The notes under the pieces are model-generated. The model was given only the letters and a program-made list of their open reading frames with translations. It was not told the origin of the DNA and did not search any database. Made by a program: the position numbers and the translations under genes. A stretch of 64,000 bases of DNA from Paraplanobispora siamensis (GTDB lineage: Bacteria; Actinomycetota; Actinomycetes; Streptosporangiales; Streptosporangiaceae): assembly GCF_016863175.1 (NCBI RefSeq), contig NZ_BOOJ01000008.1, forward strand, positions 1 to 64,000. Reading direction: 5' to 3'. Position 1 is the stretch's first letter, and each line of letters opens with the position of its first letter. This document shows, in pieces, positions 1 to 8,609 of the stretch.

Positions 1-4
1 GGGC

Positions 5-820
5 TCAGAAGGCGCGGCCGGAGTCGCCGCGGCGCCCCCCGTCCTCGTCGCCCTCCATCTCGATGCGCTCCTTGCGGACCTGGCCGGAGACGGTCTCCTG
101 GTCGGTGACCTGCTCCTTGCTCAGCCGGACGCGCTCGACCGGGACGGCGTGCTTGTCCACCACGGGCCGCTCCTCGTGCAGGGTGACCTCGTACTCACCC
201 TCGCTGATGTCGGGCCCGGACAGGGCGGCGTCCCGGTTGGCGCCGGTGATCGGCTCGCGCTCGACGCGCACCTCCTCGCGCGTCACCGGCACGCTGACCT
301 GCTGCTCCTCGGTGACCACGTACTTGCGCAGCCGCGCGCGGCCCACCTGGTGGGTCTCGGTGCCCACCTCCAGCTGCTCCTCGGAGCGGGTCATCGCGTC
401 GTCGGTGCGGCCCAGCCGCTCACGCTCGGCCTGACCGCCGGTGTGCGCCCAACCGGCCGTCCCCTCCTCACCGGACCGGTTGGCCTCCTGCCAGGAGGTC
501 TCCCAGTCGATGTTGTAGTAGCGGTACAGCTCGCGCTCCTCCTCGGCCGACAGATGGCCGCCGGCGTCGACGTCGACGTTGGGAGCGTCCTTGACCAGCT
601 CCTTGTCGTAGGCGACCTCCACGTGGTCGGCGACCACGTCGGCGGCCTGGATGGGCACGAAGGTCTCCCGCATGCCGAACAGACCGGTCTTGACGCACAG
701 CCACTCGGGCCGCCCGGTGGCCTCGTCGAGGTAGACGTGCTTGACCTCGCCGATCTTCTCGCCGTTGGTGTCGTAAACATCCTGGTCGATGACCGTACGG
801 ATCTGATCGTGGGTGATCAT
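5..820 (-). CDS. PRC-barrel and DUF2382 (YsnF/AvaK) stress protein
   Basis: The 271-residue protein begins with a PRC-barrel domain (about residues 5-75, with the 'GEKIGEVKHVYLD' strand pattern). After an acidic linker it ends with a DUF2382 domain (about 150-262), whose repeated 'RLRKYVVTEEQQVSVPVTREEVRVER' type strands are typical. This pairing is common in actinobacteria and is generally linked to general or osmotic stress, but the molecular role is unknown. No signal peptide or membrane segment is visible, so it should be cytoplasmic. It is a single gene with a SigB-like promoter upstream at 872-897. Family call is strong; function is inferred. Confidence 0.9.
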   Translation of the reverse strand: MITHDQIRTVIDQDVYDTNGEKIGEVKHVYLDEATGRPEWLCVKTGLFGMRETFVPIQAADVVADHVEVAYDKELVKDAPNVDVDAGGHLSAEEERELYRYYNIDWETSWQEANRSGEEGTAGWAHTGGQAERERLGRTDDAMTRSEEQLEVGTETHQVGRARLRKYVVTEEQQVSVPVTREEVRVEREPITGANRDAALSGPDISEGEYEVTLHEERPVVDKHAVPVERVRLSKEQVTDQETVSGQVRKERIEMEGDEDGGRRGDSGRAF

Positions 821-871
821 ACGTTTCCTCCCGCATTGGTGCGTTTCTCAGGCTTCGTTCGGTTGATGGCA

Positions 872-897
872 ATAACCGGGGAGGAGCGATGAAAACC
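872..897 (-). promoter_or_regulatory. SigB-like promoter for the PRC-barrel gene
   Basis: Reading on the minus strand, GGTTTT (892-897) and GGTTAT (872-877) are separated by 14 bases. This resembles the actinobacterial general-stress consensus GTTT-N14-16-GGGTAT. It lies about 50 bases upstream of the start codon at 820 and fits a stress-induced PRC/DUF2382 gene. Confidence 0.4.
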
Positions 898-1316
898 TGT
901 GCGACCGAAACGGCTCCCGGCTGCGATGATCACTACGGGTGAGGCGCCGATCGCGCCGGGACGGTCCTCCGCCCCCAGTTCGCGCGGGAAAAACCGGCGC
1001 CCGTCCGGGGGCCGTTCCGGCTCGGGAGGGGAGGTGGGGGGTAACGCCCTGACCAGGGGATTCTTTTCCTCTTCTCACCATGAGGTGACAAGAGCCTAAC
1101 CTCGCCCTGAAGGCGACAGAAGTCTTACCGCGTGTCCCGGGCACCGGAAATCTTCCAGCACGCGCCGGGGTGACAGCGGCCCCATTCGGGGCACGAAGCG
1201 CGCATGCGCGTCTCCGCCGAATCCGAGTTCAGATACGAGCCCGGACATGAGCTTCGCCGGACTCCGCGACCGCGAGGGAGGGGAGCCCGGCGAGGCGACG
1301 GGGAGCCGGTCAGAGG
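898..1316. other. non-coding spacer, no gene seen
   Basis: Beyond the promoter at 872-897, this spacer between two minus-strand genes holds no convincing gene. Its open frames are Arg/Pro/Gly-rich with no ribosome site and no recognisable family. No strong hairpin or repeat stands out. Confidence 0.5.
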
Positions 1317-1496
1317 TCAGTCGCCGGTCTGGTCGTCGACCGGGGCCCCGGCGTTGGCCTTGACGGACTCGATGCCCTTCAGGGCGCCCGCCTTGGTCTT
1401 GTAGGACTCGCTGGTCGCGATGATCTCACCGTTGCCGGCCACCAGGTTGAACCGGAACCCGGCCGAGGTCTTCTTGACGACGTATCGGGCTGACAT
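1317..1496 (-). CDS. small DUF1508 (YegP-like) protein
   Basis: A 59-residue protein with the DUF1508 pattern: 'FRFNLVAGNGEIIATSESYKTKAGALKGIESVKANA'. The family forms a compact strand-strand-helix unit, often duplicated in E. coli YegP; here there is one unit. The start at 1496 is chosen because a perfect AAGGAGG site sits just upstream (about 1503-1510); a longer in-frame ATG at 1565 lacks one and would add a basic tail that does not fit the family. Role unknown, cytoplasmic, single gene. Confidence 0.85.
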   Translation of the reverse strand: MSARYVVKKTSAGFRFNLVAGNGEIIATSESYKTKAGALKGIESVKANAGAPVDDQTGD

Positions 1497-1577
1497 GGAA
1501 CGCCTCCTTGGCAGTCGATCTACCGAACGGTTGCGTCTGCCAGTTCCCCGATCGGCGTCCTCCATGCCCGTACGGCC

Positions 1578-2879
1578 TCAGCCGAGACGGGGCTCGACGT
1601 GGCGCCAGAGGGTGGCCGTCGCCACGCGGTGGGCGCCCTCCGGCAGATACGACGGGCCGGTGCCGGCCCGGGTGTGGCGCGCCAGCTCTCCGGCGGCCTC
1701 CCGTACGGCGGGCCGTACGGTGTCCCAGGCGAGCAGGACGAGGTCGTAGGCCCGTGACGCCGTGGCGGCGGAGTCGGCGTACGCCGCGCCGAGCTGTGAG
1801 CCGCGGACCGTCGCGAGCATCTCGGTCATGCGCTCGCGCGGGTCCGGACAGGGGTCGCCGGCGGATCGGTCGGCGTGGTCCTCGTAGGCGGCCCGGGCCC
1901 GATCCAGGAGATCGAGGCCGGCCAGGAAGAGCACGGGACCGAGCACCGGGGCGTCGTCGGCCCCGGGCGTCTCGGCGGCCGACAGCGTGATGCGCAGCGC
2001 CTTGCCGTCGGCGGCGAACTCCCGCTCGCGCAGGCCGTCGCCCGGCGGGCCCGCCGGCGGATGGGCGTCGAGGTCGCCGTTGAGGAGGTGGGCGTACTCG
2101 TGGGCGACGACGAAGGTGACGACGGAGTCCTGCACCACCCGTGCCGCGGCGGCCAGGGGCGGCGGGATCAGGCGGGCGTACGTCCCGTCGCAGGTGCCCA
2201 TGACGACCTGCGCCGCCACGAGGTCGGAGACCAGCTCCATCGTCGCGCGGCCGGGACGGCCCGTCTCCCGGTGCTCGTGCACCGCCGTGACCCCGAGCTG
2301 CGCCAGCATGCGGGCGAAGGCGAAGATCCCGTTGTCGAGCAGGACGACCGGCTCGCCCGAGGGGGCGCGCCGGGTCGTGGCGGAGACCCGCCCGGTGCCG
2401 AGCGTGCCGACGGCGGGCGGTTCGGGCAGGGTCCAGCCCTCCTCGTCACCGGCCAGGACCAGGGCCGTGAAGTCCCTGGAGGCGCGCCGTCGCGCCAGGC
2501 GCGCGATGGCCGCCTCGATCCTGCCGCAGGTGTCCGCCAGCCGCCAGGCCTCGGGTGGCAGCTCGTACTTCGACCACTGGCCGGGCCGGTCCAGCCGGGC
2601 GGCGCGCACGGCCTCGGCGACGCGGGCGTCGAGGTCGTGCCCGGCCTCGGGCGAGGCGAAGTCGGGCATGGAGGCGGCCCACGCGGTGAAGTCGTCGGGC
2701 CCCTTGTCCTTGCCGGAGGCGGGCATGCGGTCGTAGGTCCGGGCCCGGGCGAGGGCCGCCTTCAGAGCGCCCGCGTGGTCGGTCTCCACCGGGGACAGGC
2801 CGGCGCCGGAGCGCTCCTGCTCCTGCAAGGTCTCGAGCGTCTTGACGGCCGCGCCCGGGCGGGGGGCGAGAGGGAGCAT
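1578..2879 (-). CDS. HEXXH zinc metallopeptidase-like protein
   Basis: A 433-residue protein whose second half contains HEYAH (about residues 258-262) followed by 'LLNGDL', and about 25 residues later 'EFAAD', which fits the usual third zinc ligand of M48-like or related peptidases. No signal peptide or clear membrane span is seen, so it is probably cytoplasmic. The N-terminal half is Ala/Arg-rich with no recognised domain. It follows the ABC importer genes by 84 bases but has its own start with only a weak purine-rich leader. Substrate unknown; membership of a named peptidase family is not certain. Confidence 0.65.
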   Translation of the reverse strand: MLPLAPRPGAAVKTLETLQEQERSGAGLSPVETDHAGALKAALARARTYDRMPASGKDKGPDDFTAWAASMPDFASPEAGHDLDARVAEAVRAARLDRPGQWSKYELPPEAWRLADTCGRIEAAIARLARRRASRDFTALVLAGDEEGWTLPEPPAVGTLGTGRVSATTRRAPSGEPVVLLDNGIFAFARMLAQLGVTAVHEHRETGRPGRATMELVSDLVAAQVVMGTCDGTYARLIPPPLAAAARVVQDSVVTFVVAHEYAHLLNGDLDAHPPAGPPGDGLREREFAADGKALRITLSAAETPGADDAPVLGPVLFLAGLDLLDRARAAYEDHADRSAGDPCPDPRERMTEMLATVRGSQLGAAYADSAATASRAYDLVLLAWDTVRPAVREAAGELARHTRAGTGPSYLPEGAHRVATATLWRHVEPRLG

Positions 2880-2963
2880 GTCTTCATCTTCATCCGGTTG
2901 GGAGGGGGTTTCCAGGTGTTCGGTGTCGTGCGGATGGACATGTCGGCCGGGCGGTCGCCCGGG

Positions 2964-3869
2964 TCACTTGACGGCTCCGCGCAGGACGCCGGAGATGACC
3001 CAGCGCTGGGCGAAGAGATAGACGAGCAGGGCCGGGGCCAGGGCCATCAGGTAGGAGGCGAAGGCGGTGGTGTAGTCGGAGGTGAACTGGTTCTGGAAGA
3101 CGTACTGCACCAGCGGGAGGGTGCGCGCCGACGGGCTGGACAGGACCACCAGGGGCAGCAGGAAGTCGTTCCAGGCCCACAGGAAGGTGAGGATGCCCAC
3201 CGTGGCGTTCATGGGGGCGAGCAGCGGGAAGATCACCCTCCAGAACACCGTCCACGTGCCCGCCCCGTCCGTGCGGGCGGCCTCCTCCAGCGCCCGGGGG
3301 ATCGACTTGATGTACCCGACGTACAGGAAGATGTTGAAGGCCAGGCCGTACACGACGTAGAGGAAGATCAGCCCGGCCTGGTTGTCCAGGCCCAGCATCG
3401 AGGTCTGCTTGATGACCGGCAGCATGATGATCGGGAACGGGATGAACAGCGCCGAGACGAAGAAGTAGTACAGGCCCCTGAACAGCCTGCGGTCCATGTT
3501 GCGGGCGATGGCGTAGGCCACCATCGAGTTCGTCAGCAACGTCAGCAGGACGGCTCCGACGGTGATCAGGGCGCTGTTCAGCGCCGCCTGGGGATAGTCG
3601 GTCAGCCGCCAGGCCTCGGAGAAGTTGCCCCACTGGGGGTCCTGGGGCAGGTCGAAGCCCGCTCCGGCGAGTTCGGCGGGTTTCTTCAGCGCGGTGACGA
3701 CGGTGAAGTACAGCGGGACGAGCACCGTCAGCGAGCAGGCCGCGAGCAGGGCGGTGAGCCACCAGTTGACGCTCGGCCGGCGACGGGGCCGGGAGGGGGA
3801 GCGCGGGGGCGTCCCGGTCGGCTCGGCCGGGGCGGTGGCGGGGGCGGGAGTGTCGGATCGGATGGACAT
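2964..3869 (-). CDS. carbohydrate ABC transporter permease (MalG type)
   Basis: A 301-residue inner permease of the CUT1 sugar-importer family with about six membrane segments. The cytoplasmic EAA loop 'EEAARTDGAGTWTVFWRVIFPL' (about residues 190-215), which docks on the ATPase, is clear. The N-terminal 35 residues are Pro/Arg-rich. The ATG overlaps the stop of the other permease gene as TGATG, so the two are translationally coupled. With the MalF-type permease and the lipoprotein upstream it forms a binding-protein-dependent sugar uptake system; the sugar cannot be told from sequence. Confidence 0.93.
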   Translation of the reverse strand: MSIRSDTPAPATAPAEPTGTPPRSPSRPRRRPSVNWWLTALLAACSLTVLVPLYFTVVTALKKPAELAGAGFDLPQDPQWGNFSEAWRLTDYPQAALNSALITVGAVLLTLLTNSMVAYAIARNMDRRLFRGLYYFFVSALFIPFPIIMLPVIKQTSMLGLDNQAGLIFLYVVYGLAFNIFLYVGYIKSIPRALEEAARTDGAGTWTVFWRVIFPLLAPMNATVGILTFLWAWNDFLLPLVVLSSPSARTLPLVQYVFQNQFTSDYTTAFASYLMALAPALLVYLFAQRWVISGVLRGAVK

Positions 3870-4765
3870 CAGGCGCTCATTTCACGACGCTGCAGCAGGC
3901 GCATCTGGAAGACGGAGACCGCGACGATGACGAGGAAGTACACGATGGCGTTGGCCGTCTGGTAGGCGTACTCGCCGCCCTCCAGGCCGCCGCTGTAGAT
4001 CAGTACGGAGACCGACGTGGTCGCCGTGCCCGGGCCGCCGTTGGTGAGGGCGATGATGTGGTCGAAGACCTGCAGGAAGTTCTTCAGCGACAGCACCATG
4101 TTGATCGTGAAGAACGGCGCGATCAGCGGGAAGGTGATCGAGACGAACTGCCGCCACCGGCCCGCGCCGTCGATGGTGGCGGCCTCGACCACGTCGCCCG
4201 GGATGGTCTGCAGACCGGCGAGATAGATGATGATGTTGAAGGCCACCGCCTGCCAGGTGGCGACGATGACGATGCCGAGCCAGGCGAGGTCGGGGTTGAC
4301 CAGGATGTTCGTGCTCAGCGCCTCGATGCCGAGCGCCTCGGCGACGACGGGCAGCGAGTTGGAGAACAGATAGTTGAAGATGTAGCCGACGATGAGGATG
4401 GCCAGCACGTTGGGGATGAAGAAGATCCCGCGCAGCGTCGTGCGGAAACGGATCTTCGCGTTCAGTCCCATGGCGATGGCCAGCGCGATGACGTTGGTCA
4501 GGATGGTGGCCACGATCGCGAACTGGAAGGTGAACAGGTAGGCGTCCAGGACCCTGTCGTCCTTGAAGAGGTTCGCGTAGTTCTGGAAGCCGATGAACTC
4601 GTGGCTGCCGTATCCCGGATAGTCGGTGAGGCTGTAGTAGAAGCCCTGCAGGACCGGGAGCGTGTGGAACAGCACGAACAGCACGAGCGCCGGGATGACC
4701 ATCCAGTAGAACGTGCGGCCGACCGGTTTGCGGGTCCGCCTGCCGGGCGGGGCGGCTGTCGTCAT
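3869..4765 (-). CDS. carbohydrate ABC transporter permease (MalF type)
   Basis: A 298-residue CUT1 permease with six predicted membrane segments starting at about residue 18. The EAA loop reads 'EAATIDGAGRWRQFVSITFPL' (about 190-210). It lies between the solute-binding lipoprotein gene (59 bases upstream) and the partner permease, whose start overlaps its stop. No ATPase gene is present in the cluster, as is usual for actinomycete importers that share an MsiK-type ATPase encoded elsewhere (established for Streptomyces; inferred here). Confidence 0.93.
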   Translation of the reverse strand: MTTAAPPGRRTRKPVGRTFYWMVIPALVLFVLFHTLPVLQGFYYSLTDYPGYGSHEFIGFQNYANLFKDDRVLDAYLFTFQFAIVATILTNVIALAIAMGLNAKIRFRTTLRGIFFIPNVLAILIVGYIFNYLFSNSLPVVAEALGIEALSTNILVNPDLAWLGIVIVATWQAVAFNIIIYLAGLQTIPGDVVEAATIDGAGRWRQFVSITFPLIAPFFTINMVLSLKNFLQVFDHIIALTNGGPGTATTSVSVLIYSGGLEGGEYAYQTANAIVYFLVIVAVSVFQMRLLQRREMSA

Positions 4766-4780
4766 GGAGATTCCCTTGTG

Positions 4781-4842
4781 TCAGGATCGGCGGGCGGCTG
4801 CCTCTGGATCGGCGGGCGGCTGCGTCAGGATCGGCGGGCGGC
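4781..4842. repeat. 22-bp tandem repeat at the 3' end of the binding-protein gene
   Basis: The unit GGATCGGCGGGCGGC plus 7 bases occurs at 4784, 4806 and 4828 (third copy partial). The third copy is the last codons of the solute-binding gene, and TCA (minus-strand TGA) precedes the first and third copies. The array therefore looks like a duplication of the gene's own 3' end including its stop codon. Confidence 0.85.
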
Positions 4843-6114
4843 GACCTTGTCCCACTCGTTGTCGAGGGTCCGCAGCAGCCGCTCCCGGTCGCCGTCGATC
4901 AGGAACTGCTGCAGATACGCGTCGAGCTGGATGGTCAGCGGGATGTGGTGGTCGGTGTATCCGGTCAGCCGGCCCTGCGAGAAGTACGGCATGAGCCCGG
5001 CCAGCACGGGGTCCTGCGAGGTGGCGTCCTTGATCGGCGGTACGGCCCGCTGCTCGTCGGCGTAGGCCTTGATCACTTCTGGGCGCATGAGATAGTCGAT
5101 GAAGGCCATCGCCTCCTTCGGGTGCTCGGGCTCGCGCGGCATGGTCAGGGCCACGTCGACGCCGGACACCAGGCGGGTGGCCGAGGCGTCGTCGGTGGCG
5201 GGCAGGGCGAAGGTGCCGATCTCGAAGCCCGGCTCGAACTGGTCGATGGCCGGGATGGCGAAGCTGCCCTGCAGATACATGGCCGCCTTGCCCTGGGCGA
5301 AGGCCTGGTTGCCGTCGTCGTAGTCGCGGGAGAACCGGTCCTGCTGCCCGTACCCGGACAGCTCGCTCAGCTTGCCGATGACCTGCGGGTAGGCCGAGGT
5401 GAAGGTCGTGCGCCCGGCCTCGCGGGCGGCGAAGAAGTCCTGCGGCGCGAGGTTCGCCGCCAGGGAGTTGAAGGCGGGCAGGGCCGTCCAGGAGTCCTTC
5501 AGGGTGAGATAGAACGGGGTGACCCCGGCCGCCTGGAACTTCTTCGCCGCGGCGAGCAGTTCCGTCCAGGTGGTGGGCGGCTCCACCCCGTGCTGCCGGA
5601 AGAGGTCCTTGTTGTAGATGACGCCGTTGGCGTTGGAGGCGAACGGCAGGCCGTTGATCTCTCCCTGCCGGTGCACGCCGAGATCGTCGAGGATGCGCTG
5701 GATGGGCGGGTTCACGTTCTTGGCGGCGGGGGCGGCGGAGAAGTCGTAGAAGACGCCGGCGGAGGCCAGCTCCCCGAAGACGCCGTTGCCGTTGAGGCTG
5801 ATGACGTCGGGGATGTCCTCCTTGACCAGCCGGGCCCTGATGGCGCTCTCGGCGGTCGGCGAGTGGTTCTGGACCACGTCGATGCCGGGATGGGCGGCCT
5901 CGAAGTCCGCGATGATCTTGTCGAAGGTCTCGATCGCCTCGGGCTTGAACTGGAAGAACTCCAGGGTGACCCGGGATCCGGCGGATTCCTGCGAACCGCA
6001 GGCGCCCAGCAGGAGGACCCCGCCGAGAAGGAGGACCGCGTGTCTCGTGGTCGCCGCGCGGCGGGCGGGCAGGCGGTGTCCCGGCCTGGGCGGGACGCGG
6101 TCGTCGCTCGTCAC
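4825..6114 (-). CDS. extracellular sugar-binding lipoprotein of ABC importer
   Basis: A 429-residue family-1 solute-binding protein. The N-terminus has arginines, a hydrophobic stretch and the lipobox LLGAC (about residues 36-40), so it should be exported and lipid-anchored outside the membrane. The body shows the family pattern, for example 'FDKIIADFEAAHPGIDV' near the N-terminus and 'ALTMPREPEHPKEAMAFIDYL' near the C-terminus. The GTG start is preceded by GGGGAG. It is the first gene of the importer operon; the ligand is presumably an oligosaccharide but cannot be specified. Its 3' end has been tandemly duplicated. Confidence 0.93.
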   Translation of the reverse strand: MTSDDRVPPRPGHRLPARRAATTRHAVLLLGGVLLLGACGSQESAGSRVTLEFFQFKPEAIETFDKIIADFEAAHPGIDVVQNHSPTAESAIRARLVKEDIPDVISLNGNGVFGELASAGVFYDFSAAPAAKNVNPPIQRILDDLGVHRQGEINGLPFASNANGVIYNKDLFRQHGVEPPTTWTELLAAAKKFQAAGVTPFYLTLKDSWTALPAFNSLAANLAPQDFFAAREAGRTTFTSAYPQVIGKLSELSGYGQQDRFSRDYDDGNQAFAQGKAAMYLQGSFAIPAIDQFEPGFEIGTFALPATDDASATRLVSGVDVALTMPREPEHPKEAMAFIDYLMRPEVIKAYADEQRAVPPIKDATSQDPVLAGLMPYFSQGRLTGYTDHHIPLTIQLDAYLQQFLIDGDRERLLRTLDNEWDKVAARRS

Positions 6115-6180
6115 GAACGGACACTCCCCTCACTCGACAGTGGAGCCCCCGCGCCGTCCCGCTGCCCCGTGGCGGCCGGC

Positions 6181-7887
6181 TTATGTGCCCGGGCCGTGAC
6201 TATTGCCGGGACTCTCCGGGAGGGTCGCCCCGGGGGTGGGAAGGGTGATGGTGAAGGTGGAGCCGCGCTCCGGGGCGCTGGTCGCGGTGAGGGTCCCGCC
6301 GTGGGCGTCGACGATGTCCTTGGCGATGGTCAGGCCGAGGCCGATGCCCTGGACGGCGTGGTCGGCGGCCAGGCGCGTGCGGTAGAAGCGGTCGAAGACG
6401 TGGGGCAGCTCGTCCTCGGGGATCCCGATCCCGGTGTCGGTGACCGCGATCGACACGGCGTCGCCGGCGGAGGACACGCGGACGGTCACCGGGGCGCCGG
6501 GCGCGGAGAACTTGACCGCGTTGGACAGCAGGGCCCGCAGGGCGCGGGAGAACTGGACGGGGTCGGCCTCGATGGGGCCCACGTTCTCGTCGATGTCGAC
6601 GTCGATGGTGTGGTCGCGGGTCCGGGAGACCATCGCCATGCCCTCCAGGGCCGTCTCCAGGACGTCGCCGACCATGACCAGGACGGGGTCGACGGTCAGG
6701 AGACCGGCGTCCGCGGTGTTGACGGCCAGGAGGTCCTCGACCAGGTGCTGCAGCCGTACGGCGTTGTGGTTCATGGCCTGCAGCATCCGGCCCTGCCGGT
6801 CGTTCACCGGCCCGGCGTCGCCGTCGATCAGCACTTCCAGATAGCCGATGAGGGTGGTCAGCGGGGTGCGGAGCTCGTGGGAGACGGTGGCGATGAAACC
6901 GGTCTTGGCCTCGTCGAGCTCCTTGAGCCGGGCCACGGTGGCCAGCTCCCGCTCGTAGGCGGTGCGCAGCGCCTCCTGGGCCCGGCGGTAGTCGGTGATG
7001 TCGTTCATGAAGGCGTTGAACACCCACTGGCCCTCGTCCTGGAAGGCCCAGATCGCCAGCTGGACCGGGAACTCGCTGCCGTCGGGCCGGTAGGCGGGGA
7101 CCTCGATCCGCTGGCCGAGGATGCGCGCCCGGCCGGTGGTCAGGAAACGCTCCAGGCCCTTGCGGTGACTCTCCCGGTAGACGGGCGGGATGATCGTCTC
7201 GGACAGCGGCCGTCCCAGCGCCCGGTCCCGCGGCAGGGAGAACATCCGCTCGGCCGCGGCGTTCCATCCGATGATGCGTCCGGAGGCGTCCATCGCCACG
7301 AACGCCTCCACCGACGTCTCGACCATCTCCTCCAGCCGGCGGCGGCCGGCCTCCAGCGCCCGCCTGCTCCGCTCCCGGTCGACCACCCGGCCGAGCTGGT
7401 GACCGAGGTTGGCCACCACCCGCAGCAGCGGCGTGTCGGGAGGCGCGGGTTCGGGGCGGAAGAACTCCAGCACGGCCACCACGCCGTGGGCGGCCACGAT
7501 CGGGAACGCGAGCGCCGCTCCCACCCCGAGGCCGGGTTCCTCCCGGGCGCGGACGAACAGCGGGTCGTGGACGACGTCGTGCGACCACACCGGCTCTCCG
7601 GTGGCGACGGCCTCCCCGACGATCCCCCGGCCGGGGGTGAAACGGGTGCGGGCCGTAACCTCCCGCAGCGTCGTGAACCGCTCGACGGCCCCCACCCACA
7701 CCCCCGAGGAGACGAATCCACCCGAGTCGTCGGGCACGCACAGATGACCCAGCGGCCAGCCGGTCAGCTCGCACACCGCCGCCATCATCGCCCGCGCCGC
7801 GGGCTCAAGACTGTCGGCCGTGTTGACGACGCCCGTGACGCTGTCGAGCAACGCCACCAGCGCCTTCTCCTGTTCGGTGTACGGCAC
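6181..7887 (-). CDS. GAF-PAS sensor histidine kinase, orphan
   Basis: A 568-residue kinase with a GAF domain (about residues 10-175), a PAS domain (about 185-300, 'AFVAMDASGRIIGWNAAAERMF'), a HisKA domain with the phosphoacceptor His in 'SHELRTPL' (about residue 335), and an HATPase domain with 'DTGIGIPEDELPHVFDRFYR' and 'GIGLGLTIAKDIV'. No membrane segment is seen, so it senses a cytoplasmic signal. The GTG at 7887 is chosen because GAGGAGG lies just upstream; a start at 7974 would be 29 residues longer without such a site. No response regulator is adjacent. Confidence 0.92.
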   Translation of the reverse strand: MPYTEQEKALVALLDSVTGVVNTADSLEPAARAMMAAVCELTGWPLGHLCVPDDSGGFVSSGVWVGAVERFTTLREVTARTRFTPGRGIVGEAVATGEPVWSHDVVHDPLFVRAREEPGLGVGAALAFPIVAAHGVVAVLEFFRPEPAPPDTPLLRVVANLGHQLGRVVDRERSRRALEAGRRRLEEMVETSVEAFVAMDASGRIIGWNAAAERMFSLPRDRALGRPLSETIIPPVYRESHRKGLERFLTTGRARILGQRIEVPAYRPDGSEFPVQLAIWAFQDEGQWVFNAFMNDITDYRRAQEALRTAYERELATVARLKELDEAKTGFIATVSHELRTPLTTLIGYLEVLIDGDAGPVNDRQGRMLQAMNHNAVRLQHLVEDLLAVNTADAGLLTVDPVLVMVGDVLETALEGMAMVSRTRDHTIDVDIDENVGPIEADPVQFSRALRALLSNAVKFSAPGAPVTVRVSSAGDAVSIAVTDTGIGIPEDELPHVFDRFYRTRLAADHAVQGIGLGLTIAKDIVDAHGGTLTATSAPERGSTFTITLPTPGATLPESPGNSHGPGT

Positions 7888-8012
7888 CGACCGCCTCCTC
7901 GTCCCGGAGATCACCGTCTCGGGATGCTGCCTGGGCACCATCATGCCCCGGCGGCTACGCAGAGCGACCGACATTCAACGGATGGAGACGGTGTGCCTTC
8001 TTCCCCGGCGGG

Positions 8013-8600
8013 TCAGCGGGGCGCCCGCAGGCCCGCGATCACCAGGGAGCAGACGGCCTCGAAGGCGGCCTCGATGTCCGGGGCGGACCATTCGGCGGCG
8101 TAGACGGGGTTGTGGAAGCGGCCGGTGGCGTCGAACACCGCCCGTGCGGCGACCGCCGGTTCGGCGGCGGCGAACGTCCCCTCCGCGATCCCGCCGGCGA
8201 TGATCCGGGTGAGCTGCTCGGCCAGGTGCCCCACGTGTTCGGCGATCACGCCGTCGTCCTCGCCGACGAGGACGGAGTAGGTGGCGAACAGCTCGGGATC
8301 GTCCAGCGCCTTGCGGCGCTTGGCCGCGAACAGCGCGGTCAGCCAGTCCCGCAGCCTGGCGGGGGCGGGGGAGTCCCCTGCGGCGATCTCGGCCAGCCCC
8401 TCGTGCGTGCGCTCCAGCCAGCGCCGCGTGACCGCGGCGCGCAGCGCCGCCTTGGTCGGGAAGTGCCGGTAGACGCTGCCGTGACTGACGCCGAGGGCCC
8501 TGGCCACGTCGACCACGGTGGCCTTGGCCGGGCCGTAGCGGCGCAGCACCTCCTCGGTGGCGGCCAGGATGGCCTCGGCGGTCAGTGTCCCGGCAGACAT
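8013..8600 (-). CDS. TetR family transcriptional regulator
   Basis: A 195-residue regulator with the N-terminal TetR helix-turn-helix (about residues 8-55: 'RRYGPAKATVVDVARALGVSHGSVYRHFPTKAALRAAV') and a ligand-binding C-terminal domain. It begins 9 bases after the aldo/keto reductase stop with GAGAGGA as ribosome site, so the two form one operon. The 24-bp dyad at 9697-9720, which overlaps the operon promoter, is the obvious candidate operator, implying autoregulation. The ligand may be an aldehyde or quinone handled by the reductase (inference). Confidence 0.93.
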   Translation of the reverse strand: MSAGTLTAEAILAATEEVLRRYGPAKATVVDVARALGVSHGSVYRHFPTKAALRAAVTRRWLERTHEGLAEIAAGDSPAPARLRDWLTALFAAKRRKALDDPELFATYSVLVGEDDGVIAEHVGHLAEQLTRIIAGGIAEGTFAAAEPAVAARAVFDATGRFHNPVYAAEWSAPDIEAAFEAVCSLVIAGLRAPR

Positions 8601-8609
8601 GGTGTCCTC

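Noticed and set aside
848-1144. 98-codon frame upstream of the PRC-barrel gene
   Set aside because: Basic, low-complexity translation without ribosome site that would overlap the SigB-like promoter.
1875-3965. Long plus-strand open frame across the peptidase and permease genes
   Set aside because: Gly/Arg/Val-rich shadow of minus-strand genes with clear families; no ribosome site or recognisable domain.
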